A stretch of 64,000 nt of DNA from DRKI01 sp011051875. Its GTDB lineage: Bacteria > Desulfobacterota > Desulfobulbia > Desulfobulbales > Desulfobulbaceae. The position numbers and the translations under genes are program-made. Location of the stretch: the NCBI GenBank assembly GCA_026990385.1, contig JALXDL010000110.1, positions 1-64,000 on the forward strand. Direction: 5' to 3'. The notes beneath the pieces are model-generated. The model worked only from the letters and a program-made list of their open reading frames with translations. It ran no database searches and had not been told where the DNA came from. Each line of letters opens with the position of its first letter. The stretch's first letter is position 1. Shown here piece by piece: positions 53,476-63,914 of the stretch.

Positions 53476-53873
53476 TTCCCGATGGTACCTGTGACCGGGC
53501 AGAAACGCAAGCAAAACAGTCGGGTCGGCTGGCGCAGGGGCGTGGCCGCAACCAGTGAGATGCCGTACCGGAGGACAAGGGGCATTTTTTGTCTGCAGAT
53601 GGGTGAGACGCTCGATTCAGGGGAAAGAAATGCTTGTCTTTTGAGACGGATTCCTTTAGTTTTGGGCATATGCAAGGAGTGTAACCGTTCGCCGGGGCGA
53701 ACCCGCCATGTGGGGACGGGGAGGCCTGATCGGGCGAAGATTGGGTGCTGATGAACGTTTACCAGGGAGTTGGTTCCCGGTTTTTTCCATAGCCCCGTCT
53801 GCCGCGGGACTTCCCGCCTGCCGCTGGCGCCGCCTGCGCCCGGGTTCCGCCGGGCAGACCGAGGAGTTCCTTT
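53476..53873. other. Intergenic region upstream of the ABC transporter
   Basis: Between the riboswitch (minus) and the ABC gene (plus). It holds repeat copy E, a gttcgcc/ggcgaac hairpin (53687-53702) and, near 53765-53788, a weak gggag...tccc hairpin followed by gtttttt that could attenuate transcription toward the transporter. No gene seen. Confidence 0.45.
53591..53622 (-). repeat. Dispersed palindromic element, copy E (left end only, inverted)
   Basis: The minus strand reads ctgaatcgagcgtctcaccc then atctgcagac, matching the left end of copies C and D. Orientation is opposite to C and D. No partner end nearby. Confidence 0.75.
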
Positions 53874-56423
53874 ATGCGAGTGACCCAGCGGCCGTTGTTC
53901 TACTGGATTCTCCACCGGCACCGGGGGTTGCAGCTGGTTCTTCTCCTCGTTATCCTGGCAAGCCTCTTCTTCCGGGTCTTTCCCCTGGAGATGCAGAAAC
54001 GGATCGTCAATGAGGCCATCCACCTGCGCGACCAGGAGCTGCTCCTGCTCTACTGCGGCCTGTACATCGGGGCCGTGATCCTGGCCGGGATCAGCAAGTA
54101 CTGCATCAATGTCCTCCAGACCGTCATCGGCCAGAAGATCCTGGTCGAGATGCGCACCGAACTCTACCACCATATCCTGCAGCTTCCCCTGCAGTTCTAC
54201 CGGCAGATGCAGCCGGGCACCGTCATCTCGGCACTCACCGCCGAGCTCAACGCCATAGGTTTTTTTCTCGGCGGCGCGCTCGCCATCCCGGTGACCTCGC
54301 TGCTTACCTTTCTGGCCTTTCTCCTCTACATGTTCAGCCTCAGTCCCCTGCTGGCCGTGCTGACCGTGGCCATCTATCCGTTTGAGTTTGCGCTCATTCC
54401 CTATCTGCAGAAGAAGTACAACCGCATCAACAAGGAGCGGATCAGGACCACCCGTGCCATGGCCAACGTGGTCAACGAGGCCATCTCCGGCATCCACGAG
54501 ATCCATTCCAATGCCAGTTTCGAGCTCGAGGAAAAACGGCTGACCGGTTTTATCCAGACCCTGTACCGGCAGTTGAGGCGGCTTTTCATCGTCAAGTACG
54601 GCATCAAATTCTCCAACAACCTCTTTCAGTCCTTCGGCCCCTTCATCCTCTTCCTGGTCGGCGGCTACCTGGCCATCAACGGGCATTTTTCCCTGGGCGC
54701 CCTGGTGGCCTTCCTGTCTGCCTACGAAAAGGTCTACGATCCCTGGAAAGAGATGCTGGAATACTACCAGTCCTACCAGGATGCCCGGGTCCGCTACCGG
54801 CAGGTGGTGCGGATATTCGACCAGGAGCCCCCGCATCCCCTGCTGCCCGAGGGGCACGAGGTTCCGCGCTTCAAGGGAGAGATCGAGCTCAGGAACGGTT
54901 CGTTCACCGTCGAGGGCGGGATCAGGCTCCTGGACCGGATCAACATGCACATCCGGCCCGGTGAGCTTGTCGCCCTGGTCGGCTTCTCCGGTTCGGGCAA
55001 ATCGACCCTGGCCCTCTGCATGGCGCAGCTCTATGATCTCAGCTCAGGGTCACTGCTCATTGACGGTCATGATATCTCCCGGTTGAGCAAGAAGGAGGTC
55101 AGCGCCGCCGTGACCATGATCGCCCAGCATCCGTTCATCTTCACCGGCACGATCCGCGAGAACCTGCTCTACAGTGTCCAGGCCCTGCACCAGGAGGGAC
55201 TGGCCGACATGGTCTCCCGCGAGCGGATGCTGGAGGCGGTGTATGATGTGTGCCTGGACGATGACGTGATCCGTTTCGGCTTCCAGTCGGTCCTGAGCCG
55301 GGAGCAGCTGGAGCCGTTCCGGGAGAAACTGCTTCACATGCGCAAGGTTATCACCACCGAGCTGCACGATACTTTCAGCGAGGTGGTCGAGTTTTACGAT
55401 GTCAACAATTTCCTCTATTACTCCTCGATCCGTGACAACATCGTCTTTGGCGAGTGCTCCCTGGGATTGTTTGATGTGGAAAAACTGCCCTACCATCGCG
55501 AGTTCATGGGCCTGCTCTCCGATGCCCGCCTGGACCGGCCGCTGCTGATGCTGGGGCTCGCCATCGCCGAACGGACCGTTGAGCTCCTGGGCGATTTCGC
55601 CGATGACGAGTTCTTTTTCCGGTATACCCCCATGACCAGGGAAGAGCTGCCGCTCTATTCCATGCTGGTGCGCGAACTGAATGGAGAGCTGCCGGACAGG
55701 GAGGCGGACCGCTACCTGCTCTACGTGCTCGTCTTCCGGTACATCCCCGGCCGGCACAAGGTGGTCGGCATGCCCACCGGCCTGGAGGAGCGGATGGTCG
55801 GACTCAGGCACCGTTTCCTCAGGGAGGTGGCCCGGGTCGACATGCAGTACTGTATCAGCCGCGGCAAGGGGAAGCACTGCGTCTCCTGCAAGGAGCCGGA
55901 AGAAGAGGCCCGGTTCAGCCCCTTCTGCCCCGGCCAGTATCTCTACAGCCGTTCCCTGCTTGACAATATTCTCTTTGGTGTTATCAAGTCAGAGGAGAAG
56001 ATGAGCGAGAAGCTGTTGAACCTCACCTACAGCGCCTTTGCCAGGGAAGACCTGCTGGACGAGGTCCTGGACATCGGGCTGGACTTCCATGTCGGCAGCA
56101 AGGGAGACCGGCTCTCCGGCGGCCAGAGGCAGAAGGTGGCCATAGCCCGGGCCCTGCTCAAGGAGACCCCCATTCTCATCATGGACGAGGCAACCGCCAG
56201 CCTCGACAACATCTCCCAGGCCCGGATACAGCAATTGCTGGAGGAGAAGCTTCGCGGTCACAGGACCATGGTCTCGGTCATCCACCGCCTGGATCTGGCG
56301 CCGGGATATGACCGGATCATGGTGTTGCAGAACGGGAGCCTGGTGGAGCAGGGCACCTACGACGAACTCATGGCGAAAAGAGGAGCCTTTTATGAACTCA
56401 TCCAGGGATACCAATCCGCTTGA
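53874..56423 (+). CDS. ABC exporter (membrane + ATPase) with large insertion in the ATPase domain
   Basis: An 849-residue type IV exporter half. Six-helix membrane domain (about 10-300; NAxxSGIHEIHS-type coupling region), Walker A GFSGSGKST (370-378), Q-loop MIAQHPFIFTGTIRENL (about 415-431), signature LSGGQ at 747 and Walker B/D-loop ILIMDEATASLD near 766. Q-loop to signature is about 330 residues instead of the usual 60-80. The insert contains two more segments resembling the Q-loop (NFLYYSSIRDNIVFG near 511; YLYSRSLLDNILFG near 688) and a Cys cluster (660, 669, 672, 685). Reading frame is intact. Substrate unknown. A gaggag site precedes ATG 53874. Confidence 0.88.
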   Translation: MRVTQRPLFYWILHRHRGLQLVLLLVILASLFFRVFPLEMQKRIVNEAIHLRDQELLLLYCGLYIGAVILAGISKYCINVLQTVIGQKILVEMRTELYHHILQLPLQFYRQMQPGTVISALTAELNAIGFFLGGALAIPVTSLLTFLAFLLYMFSLSPLLAVLTVAIYPFEFALIPYLQKKYNRINKERIRTTRAMANVVNEAISGIHEIHSNASFELEEKRLTGFIQTLYRQLRRLFIVKYGIKFSNNLFQSFGPFILFLVGGYLAINGHFSLGALVAFLSAYEKVYDPWKEMLEYYQSYQDARVRYRQVVRIFDQEPPHPLLPEGHEVPRFKGEIELRNGSFTVEGGIRLLDRINMHIRPGELVALVGFSGSGKSTLALCMAQLYDLSSGSLLIDGHDISRLSKKEVSAAVTMIAQHPFIFTGTIRENLLYSVQALHQEGLADMVSRERMLEAVYDVCLDDDVIRFGFQSVLSREQLEPFREKLLHMRKVITTELHDTFSEVVEFYDVNNFLYYSSIRDNIVFGECSLGLFDVEKLPYHREFMGLLSDARLDRPLLMLGLAIAERTVELLGDFADDEFFFRYTPMTREELPLYSMLVRELNGELPDREADRYLLYVLVFRYIPGRHKVVGMPTGLEERMVGLRHRFLREVARVDMQYCISRGKGKHCVSCKEPEEEARFSPFCPGQYLYSRSLLDNILFGVIKSEEKMSEKLLNLTYSAFAREDLLDEVLDIGLDFHVGSKGDRLSGGQRQKVAIARALLKETPILIMDEATASLDNISQARIQQLLEEKLRGHRTMVSVIHRLDLAPGYDRIMVLQNGSLVEQGTYDELMAKRGAFYELIQGYQSA

Positions 56424-56958
56424 AGTGCCGGGACGGGGGCTCATAGACGAGGCCCTGCCGTTTCTGCAGCGTCTGCCCATTTTCAGTGACACACCCTACG
56501 ATCTGCTCAAGCTCTACGCCTATCTGGCGGAAAAGGAACAGTACCGGAAGGGAGATGTCATCCTGCGGCAGGGGGAGCCCTGCGACCGGCTGTTCCTGAT
56601 CATGTCCGGTCGGGTGGCCATCTGGCAGGAACACCGGCACCGGCGTTTTCTCCTCCAGGAACTCGATCATGAATCAGTCAATTATTTCGGTGAGTTGTCC
56701 CTGATTGCCGAGTTCGACTGCTTTTATGGCGCCTCGGCCCTGTGTGCCGTGGACCTGCTCAGTTTCAGCAGGGAGTCCTTCCACAAGGTCATGGAACGTT
56801 TTCCGGGCAGGTACCGGCAGGCGGTGGACCGGATTGTCCGCCTGCGGATCCATCGCTTTGTCGAGCAGACCAACTATCTTTTTGACCATCTGCGGGAGGA
56901 TGCCTGGCGCGAGTTCGTCCTTGATGATCCGGCGGGATCCAACCGGTCACAGGATTAA
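56392..56958 (+). CDS. Cyclic-nucleotide-binding-domain protein, probably non-binding
   Basis: A 188-residue protein with a Crp-like sensor fold: KGDVILRQGEPCDRLFLIMSGRVAIWQ and FGELSLIAEFDCFYGASALCAVD. The phosphate-binding cassette keeps Gly-Glu (100-101) but lacks the Arg expected near 110-111 (Cys-Phe there), so cAMP binding is unlikely. No DNA-binding helix-turn-helix follows, only a helical tail. It overlaps the ABC gene by 32 bases, with an aggag site before ATG 56392, so it likely regulates or assists that transporter. Confidence 0.85.
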   Translation: MNSSRDTNPLEVPGRGLIDEALPFLQRLPIFSDTPYDLLKLYAYLAEKEQYRKGDVILRQGEPCDRLFLIMSGRVAIWQEHRHRRFLLQELDHESVNYFGELSLIAEFDCFYGASALCAVDLLSFSRESFHKVMERFPGRYRQAVDRIVRLRIHRFVEQTNYLFDHLREDAWREFVLDDPAGSNRSQD

Positions 56959-57105
56959 TAACCCGTTGATATCCTCGAGGCTGGAACCTGGCACAAGTGC
57001 CCCTCTCCGGGCAGACGTGCCGGTTCGCCGGAGAACCGCTATGCGGGCCGGTGCGACCGTGCAGGGCCGGGGTGGCTGTGACAACTTGCGGCGGAATGGA
57101 CAGGT

Positions 57106-58068
57106 TCAGACGAGACTGATACAGTAGGCCGCATAGGCGCCGAGAAAGAGGACGCCATGGCGTCGGCGGGTGCCGCCGTTGCGGTGCAGGACCGGGATCA
57201 GGATCAGGGTGAAGGCGAGCATGACCGGCAGGTCGCGGTGAAGCAGCTCGGGGGAGAGGGCAAAGGGGCGGATTGCGCCGGTCAGGCCAAGCACCATGAA
57301 CAGGTTGAACATGTTGGAACCGATGACGTTGCCGATGAGCAGTCCTGACTGGCGGTGGCGGAGCGCGGCCAGGCTCGAGGCCAGTTCCGGCAGGGAGGTG
57401 CCCACCGCGGCAAGGGTGAGGCCGATGACCAGTTCACTCACCCGGAAGTGGCGGGCGATATCCACCGCGCCCCGGATGAAGAGCGAGGAGCCCTGTGACA
57501 GCAGTGCCAGGCCGCCGGCGATGAGCAGCAGGACCAGGATCAGGGGCAGGGGCGATGGATCGGTTTCTATTTCACCGGGAGCGCGGTTGTTTCCGTTCAT
57601 CGTGTTGCGGCAGGCAAAGACGGTGTAGCTCACCAGGGTCAGGATAAAGAGGATGCCGATCGACCTGGGAAAGATGCCGTAGCCGCTGCAGAACATGAGG
57701 AAGACACTGCCCGCGACCACCAGCAGCAGCTCGAACCACACCTCGCGCATGGTCAGGTGGAGAGGAGCCAGCAGGGCGCAGCAGCCGAGGATGAGGCCGA
57801 TATTGGCGATGTTGCTGCCCACCACGTTGCCGATCATGATGTCCGGGTGGCCCTGCAGAGCGGCGTTCAGGCTGACGGACAGTTCCGGCACCGAGGTGCC
57901 GAAGGCCACCACCGTGAGTCCGATGGCCAGGGGGGTCATGCCGAGACGGCGGGCCAGCCTGGTGGCACCGGCTACCAGGGCTTCGCCGCCGCCGACAAGC
58001 ATGGCGAGACCGCCGGCCACGGCAAGAAATGCCATGGTCGCGGAGGAAAAATAGAAGCTGGCGTGCAT
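57106..58068 (-). CDS. Calcium/sodium antiporter, CaCA family (YrbG-like)
   Basis: A 320-residue membrane protein with about ten helices in two inverted halves. Both alpha-repeats are present: GLTVVAFGTSVPELSVSLNAAL...IGNVVGSNIANIGLI and GLTLAAVGTSLPELASSLAALR...IGNVIGSNMFNLFMV, carrying the ion-binding Glu residues (PEL). Length is standard for YrbG. Start overlaps the stop of the upstream gene by one base, so the two are translationally coupled. Confidence 0.94.
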   Translation of the reverse strand: MHASFYFSSATMAFLAVAGGLAMLVGGGEALVAGATRLARRLGMTPLAIGLTVVAFGTSVPELSVSLNAALQGHPDIMIGNVVGSNIANIGLILGCCALLAPLHLTMREVWFELLLVVAGSVFLMFCSGYGIFPRSIGILFILTLVSYTVFACRNTMNGNNRAPGEIETDPSPLPLILVLLLIAGGLALLSQGSSLFIRGAVDIARHFRVSELVIGLTLAAVGTSLPELASSLAALRHRQSGLLIGNVIGSNMFNLFMVLGLTGAIRPFALSPELLHRDLPVMLAFTLILIPVLHRNGGTRRRHGVLFLGAYAAYCISLV

Positions 58069-58796
58069 CAGCTGACAAGGTCCCGCATTTCCGGATGGCC
58101 CTGCAACTCGTAGGCGCGGTCGATGATCGGTTTGAGCCGGTGCTTGATCTTCCTGGCCGGCTGGATGGGCGGCAGGACCGGCAGCAGCTCTGCAACCGGC
58201 GGCGGCGGCTTGACCCGCATCTTCTGTTCCAGTGTCGTTCCGGTTTCCGGGACCAGACCGCCCTCCATGGCACCTGCCTTGTAGGGCCCTGCCCCGCCCA
58301 GGCCGCGGAGGAAGCCCATGATGGTGCCCAGGTCATTGTTGCGGTAGAAGAGCTTGATCTCCTCGGCAATGGTCTCCCGCTCTTCGGCCAGCTCTTCCAG
58401 GTTCTTGTTGTACTCGTCGATTTTTCCGGCCAGCGAGTTGTAGATGTCCATGATCATGTTGGTGAAGCGGGAATGCCTGGTCATGCCGTGCGGCATGAGT
58501 CCCTTGAAGAGCCGTTTCCTGATGGTGGGCGATTCGAGAAAATAGGGGTCGAAGAACAGCGGCTCCTTCAGGCCCGCCTCCTTGAAGAACTCGTGGATGA
58601 GCTTCTCGTCCCTGAGGAGGATGTAGAGGCGGACCAGGTCAAAGCCGATCTTCTGTTCGAGGCGGAGGAGGGAATTGGCGACCTGGTTGTCAAACTCGCG
58701 GAGATCTTCCTCGATCAGCTTGCGAAAGCTGAAATAGCGGTCGGCAATCTCCTTTTTGACCTCAAAGGAGAGCATCTGGTCAATGTCTTGAATCAC
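58068..58796 (-). CDS. Conserved soluble protein of unknown function
   Basis: A 242-residue predicted alpha-helical cytosolic protein with coiled-coil-like parts (IDEYNKNLEELAEERETIAEEIKLFYRNNDLG) and a proline-rich C-terminal linker (RVKPPPPVAELLPVLPPIQPARK). No catalytic motif seen. It is coupled to the Ca2+/Na+ antiporter gene by a one-base overlap. The gap to the divergent dnaG is 176 bp. Confidence 0.75.
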   Translation of the reverse strand: MIQDIDQMLSFEVKKEIADRYFSFRKLIEEDLREFDNQVANSLLRLEQKIGFDLVRLYILLRDEKLIHEFFKEAGLKEPLFFDPYFLESPTIRKRLFKGLMPHGMTRHSRFTNMIMDIYNSLAGKIDEYNKNLEELAEERETIAEEIKLFYRNNDLGTIMGFLRGLGGAGPYKAGAMEGGLVPETGTTLEQKMRVKPPPPVAELLPVLPPIQPARKIKHRLKPIIDRAYELQGHPEMRDLVS

Positions 58797-58972
58797 GGTG
58801 TATCTCCTGGAAGGGTTGGGTCCGGATGCTGCCTGCGGGTCCGGTTCCGGCCTGGCGGCCGGTTCGGGCGGATGTCCCTTGCCTGCCGGCCCTCGACCAT
58901 GGACCGGGAAAACAGTGATAATCTACTCCATTCCAGGGAAATTTCATACTGAAATGAAACCGGAGAATCATC

Positions 58973-60799
58973 ATGGCCGTGCCTGATTCCAGGGAGGAAG
59001 TGAAGAACCGGGTACGCGAGGCCGCCGATATCGTCGAGGTGATCGGCGAGTGCGTGCAGCTCAAGAGAGCCGGTTCCCGCTATACCGGGCTCTGCCCCTT
59101 TCATGCCGAGAAGACCCCCTCCTTTTCCGTCAATCCCCAGGGCCAGTTCTTTCACTGTTTCGGCTGCGGTGAATCGGGTGATGTCTTCTCCTTTGTCATG
59201 AAGTATCACCATATGGGGTTTCCCGAGGCCCTGGAGACCCTGGCCCGGCGATACCACATCGATCTGCCGCGGCGCCGTCTGAGTGATCGCGACAAGATCC
59301 GTATCAGGGAGCGCGAGGCGCTCTACCAGGTCAATGAGGCCGCGGCCCTCCTCTACCAGCAGTGTCTTAGTTCCGGTGATGTTGCCCGGGCGGCCCGGGA
59401 ATACCTGCAACAGCGGCAGGTTCCGGACGGGATCGTGGAAAAGTACCGGCTTGGCTATGCCCCGGCTCCGGAGAGCGGAGGGTGGGACTTCATCACCCGC
59501 CGGCTGCGGGCGAAAAAGTTCTCCGTGGCCGATATCGAGCGTGCCGGTCTGGCCGTGCGCAGGGAGCGGGGCGGGCACTATGACCGGTTCCGGGACCGGG
59601 TCCTGTTCCCCATCCAGGACATGACAGGCCGGGTGGTCGCCTTTGGCGGCCGCATCCTCGGTGACGGCAAACCCAAGTATATGAACTCCCCGGAGAGTGC
59701 GGTGTTTGACAAGAGCCGCATCCTGTTCGGTCTCTTTCAGCACCGCCAGGCCATTCGCCAGGGCCGCCGGGCCCTGGTGGTGGAGGGAAACTTTGACCTG
59801 ATCCTGCTTGCCGTCCATGGCATCGACAATGTGGTGGCTCCCCTGGGGACTTCCCTTACCCGGGCCCACGTCCGCCTGCTGCGCGGCTACTGTGACGAGG
59901 TGGTCCTGCTCTTTGACGGTGACGCGGCAGGACTCAAGGCGGCCATGCGTTCGGTCCCCCTGTTTCTGGCCGAGCAGGTGGAGGGCAAGGTGGCCATTCT
60001 GCCCGAGGGTCATGATCCCGACTCGCTGGTGCGGGAGCAGGGGCCCGAGGCTGTCCACGAGCTGGTGGCCGCTGCCCGGCCCCTGGCCGAGTTTGTTTTT
60101 GACAGCCTGGTGCGGCGCCACGGCCTGACCCTGAGCGGCAAGAGCCGGATCATCGGCGAGTTGCAGGAGCTGGTCAGCCAGAGCAGCGATCCGGCCCAGA
60201 AATCACTTATGGCCGCCCATTTCGGTGAAAAACTCGGGGTGGCGCCGGAACGGTTCCTTTCCCGTTCCGCTGCCCGGAAACCGGCAGGGGCCGGGACCGG
60301 CGCCGAACACCCTCCCTCCGGGGAGACCATACCGCGGCGGGAACGTCAACTGCTCGATTTTCTCATCCTGTACCCGGAGCACTTTCGCGAGCTCCAGGAG
60401 GCGGGGCTCGAGGAGGTGGTCAGCGGAGAGATAACCTGTCAAGTAATTGACGCGTTGAAGAGGGGGACTGCAGAGGGTACCTGTTCGTGCGAGCAGTTGC
60501 TCTCTCTTCTCCAGGGCGATGAAGAACGTCGTTATGTCGCAGAGTTGTTGATGCGCGAACCGGAAAGTGATTTGGATGATGATGAGGCACGGAATGTGCA
60601 AGCGCAATCCATGTGCGAAGAATTAATAACGTGGATACGGCTATTCCGCCAGCGGAAGAGCAGCAGGGATCTCCTGCGCCGGATCAGTGAGGCTCAACAG
60701 AGCGGGGATACCGCCCTGCTCATGGAACTCCTGCGCCGTCGACAGGAGGAAGAAAGAAAAAGGACAGGTTTTTCTGATAACTTGTTGAATAAAATATGA
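58973..60799 (+). CDS. dnaG: DNA primase
   Basis: Replication primase of 608 residues. CHC2 zinc domain CPFHAEKTPSFSVNPQGQFFHCFGCGESGDVFSF, catalytic core with RFRDRVLFPIQDMTGRVVAFGGR and the Toprim motifs VVEGNFDLI and LLFDGDAAG, then a C-terminal helicase-interaction domain from about 445. Followed by rpoD, as in the macromolecular-synthesis operon, though with 253 bp between. Confidence 0.97.
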   Translation: MAVPDSREEVKNRVREAADIVEVIGECVQLKRAGSRYTGLCPFHAEKTPSFSVNPQGQFFHCFGCGESGDVFSFVMKYHHMGFPEALETLARRYHIDLPRRRLSDRDKIRIREREALYQVNEAAALLYQQCLSSGDVARAAREYLQQRQVPDGIVEKYRLGYAPAPESGGWDFITRRLRAKKFSVADIERAGLAVRRERGGHYDRFRDRVLFPIQDMTGRVVAFGGRILGDGKPKYMNSPESAVFDKSRILFGLFQHRQAIRQGRRALVVEGNFDLILLAVHGIDNVVAPLGTSLTRAHVRLLRGYCDEVVLLFDGDAAGLKAAMRSVPLFLAEQVEGKVAILPEGHDPDSLVREQGPEAVHELVAAARPLAEFVFDSLVRRHGLTLSGKSRIIGELQELVSQSSDPAQKSLMAAHFGEKLGVAPERFLSRSAARKPAGAGTGAEHPPSGETIPRRERQLLDFLILYPEHFRELQEAGLEEVVSGEITCQVIDALKRGTAEGTCSCEQLLSLLQGDEERRYVAELLMREPESDLDDDEARNVQAQSMCEELITWIRLFRQRKSSRDLLRRISEAQQSGDTALLMELLRRRQEEERKRTGFSDNLLNKI

Positions 60800-61052
60800 A
60801 AGCTGATACATTACAAAAATGTACTTGATGGCGGCGGCGGGCCGCGGTGATGGTTCTAGGTAAAATATAATTAATTTCAGGTTGTTGATTGTTTTTGGGC
60901 TGTCCTGTTCTGCCCGGCCGCGGGCTGTTGGCGGGACGAGCCGGAGCAGCAAGACGCCCCCTGGACGCCGGTGGCGGGTACAAGAGTTTTGCCGGCACGG
61001 CGCGGGGCTGGCTCGGGTTTCATTTTTTTTGTGCACTGTCTGAGAGGGACCG
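60800..61052 (+). other. dnaG-rpoD intergenic region
   Basis: A 253-bp region with an AT-rich part (60780-60895) containing tataat at 60866-60871 without a good -35 at correct spacing, then a GC-rich part just before the rpoD ribosome binding site (gagaggg). A separate rpoD promoter is plausible but not established. Confidence 0.4.
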
Positions 61053-62645
<1,593 letters not shown>

Positions 62646-62777
62646 CGAGATGCGGCAAGACCGCCCGTGGCGGCGTCATGCCGGATCGCCGGTACCTGCC
62701 GGGGAAACCCGTGGCCGGGCGTTCCTGGCGTCCGGCCGGCCGGGCCGCTCCTGTTTATCCCCTCTCTGCTGACCCCG

Positions 62778-63914
62778 GTGGCCGTGGTGGTCTTTTCTTC
62801 TTCTGCCCGCGACTGGCTCACCCTCACCTTTCTGCCCGGCCTGGGCTGCGGCCTGATCAATCGGCTGGTCGATGCCTTCGGCAGTCCGGCAGCGGTACTT
62901 GCCGCCAGTGGTGCAGTGCGGCGGGTCAGGGGCTGTGGCCCCCGCCTGGCCGACCTGCTCGCTGATCGCGACCGGATCAGCCGGGCCCGTGACCGGGCCG
63001 ATCAGACCTTGGCCACCCTGGCCCGCCTCGGGGTCTCCCTCGTCTGCCGCGACGATTTCGCTTATCCTCCCCTCCTCCGTTCCATAGAAGAATCACCCGT
63101 GGTCCTCTACGTTCGCGGTGATCCAGCCTCGCTTGCCGGCGCCGGGGTGGCCGTGATCGGCTCCCGCGCCGCCACCTCCTACGGCCGGCGCTGCAGCTTC
63201 ACCCTGGCCAGGGACCTGGCGGACCGGGGCGTCACCGTGGTGTCCGGCCTGGCACACGGTATCGACGCCGCCGCCCACCAGGGGGCGCTCGATGGTGGTG
63301 GCGCGACAGTGGGGGTCCTGGGCTGCGGTATCGATGTCGTCTATCCCCGCGACCATGACAGGCTGTACAGGGAGGTCGCCGCCTCGGGTGCCGTTATCAG
63401 TGAATATCCGCCCGGTACCAGGCCGGATGGGTTCCGGTTTCCGGCCCGCAACCGGATCATTGCCGGTCTGGTCATGGGGGTCGTGGTGGTGGAGGCGACA
63501 CGCCGGTCCGGCTCCCTGATCACGGCACGCCTTGCCCTGGACCAGGGGAGGGAGGTCTTTGCCGTGCCCGGCCGCATCGATTCCAGCCGCAGCGTCGGGC
63601 CGCACCGGTTGCTGCAGCAGGGGGCCCACCTGGTCCAGTCGGCCGAGGATATCGTCCTGGAACTGGGCCTGGTCGCGTCCCGGCACGAGGAACGGATACC
63701 GGATGCGGGCCGGAAGTCCCTGCCCGTCGAGCTCGGCGAAGAGGAGCTGCGCCTGCTCTCGGTCCTTGAAGTCTATCCCAGCGACATTGATTCGATCATC
63801 CGCGCCACCGGCCTTGCCGCCCAGCGGGTGCACGGCCTTCTGTTGGGCCTGGAGATGGCCGGCCTGGTCCGCCAGCTGCCCGGCCAGCGCTACGAACGGC
63901 TCCCCGATGACTGA
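62778..63914 (+). CDS. dprA: DNA-processing protein DprA (Smf)
   Basis: RecA-loading protein for transformation or recombination, about 378 residues. The Rossmann-like core has IGSRAATSYGRRCS, GLAHGIDAAAHQGAL, GCGIDVVYPRDH, FPARNRIIAGL and VVVEATRRSGSLITARLALDQGREVFAVPG; a C-terminal DML1-like winged helix (residues about 320-378) is present. The start is uncertain: GTG codons at 62778, 62784 and 62787 give the family-like start before WLTLTFLPGLG; the frame extends back to a GTG at 62667 without recognisable conserved residues. Confidence 0.93.
   Translation: MAVVVFSSSARDWLTLTFLPGLGCGLINRLVDAFGSPAAVLAASGAVRRVRGCGPRLADLLADRDRISRARDRADQTLATLARLGVSLVCRDDFAYPPLLRSIEESPVVLYVRGDPASLAGAGVAVIGSRAATSYGRRCSFTLARDLADRGVTVVSGLAHGIDAAAHQGALDGGGATVGVLGCGIDVVYPRDHDRLYREVAASGAVISEYPPGTRPDGFRFPARNRIIAGLVMGVVVVEATRRSGSLITARLALDQGREVFAVPGRIDSSRSVGPHRLLQQGAHLVQSAEDIVLELGLVASRHEERIPDAGRKSLPVELGEEELRLLSVLEVYPSDIDSIIRATGLAAQRVHGLLLGLEMAGLVRQLPGQRYERLPDD

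Noticed and set aside
53205..54950. Long minus-strand open frame across the riboswitch and ABC gene
   Set aside because: It runs through the riboswitch and opposite a recognised transporter; composition is not protein-like.
56959..57105. Terminator between the CNB gene and the antiporter gene
   Set aside because: Short dyads only, no T-tract on either strand.
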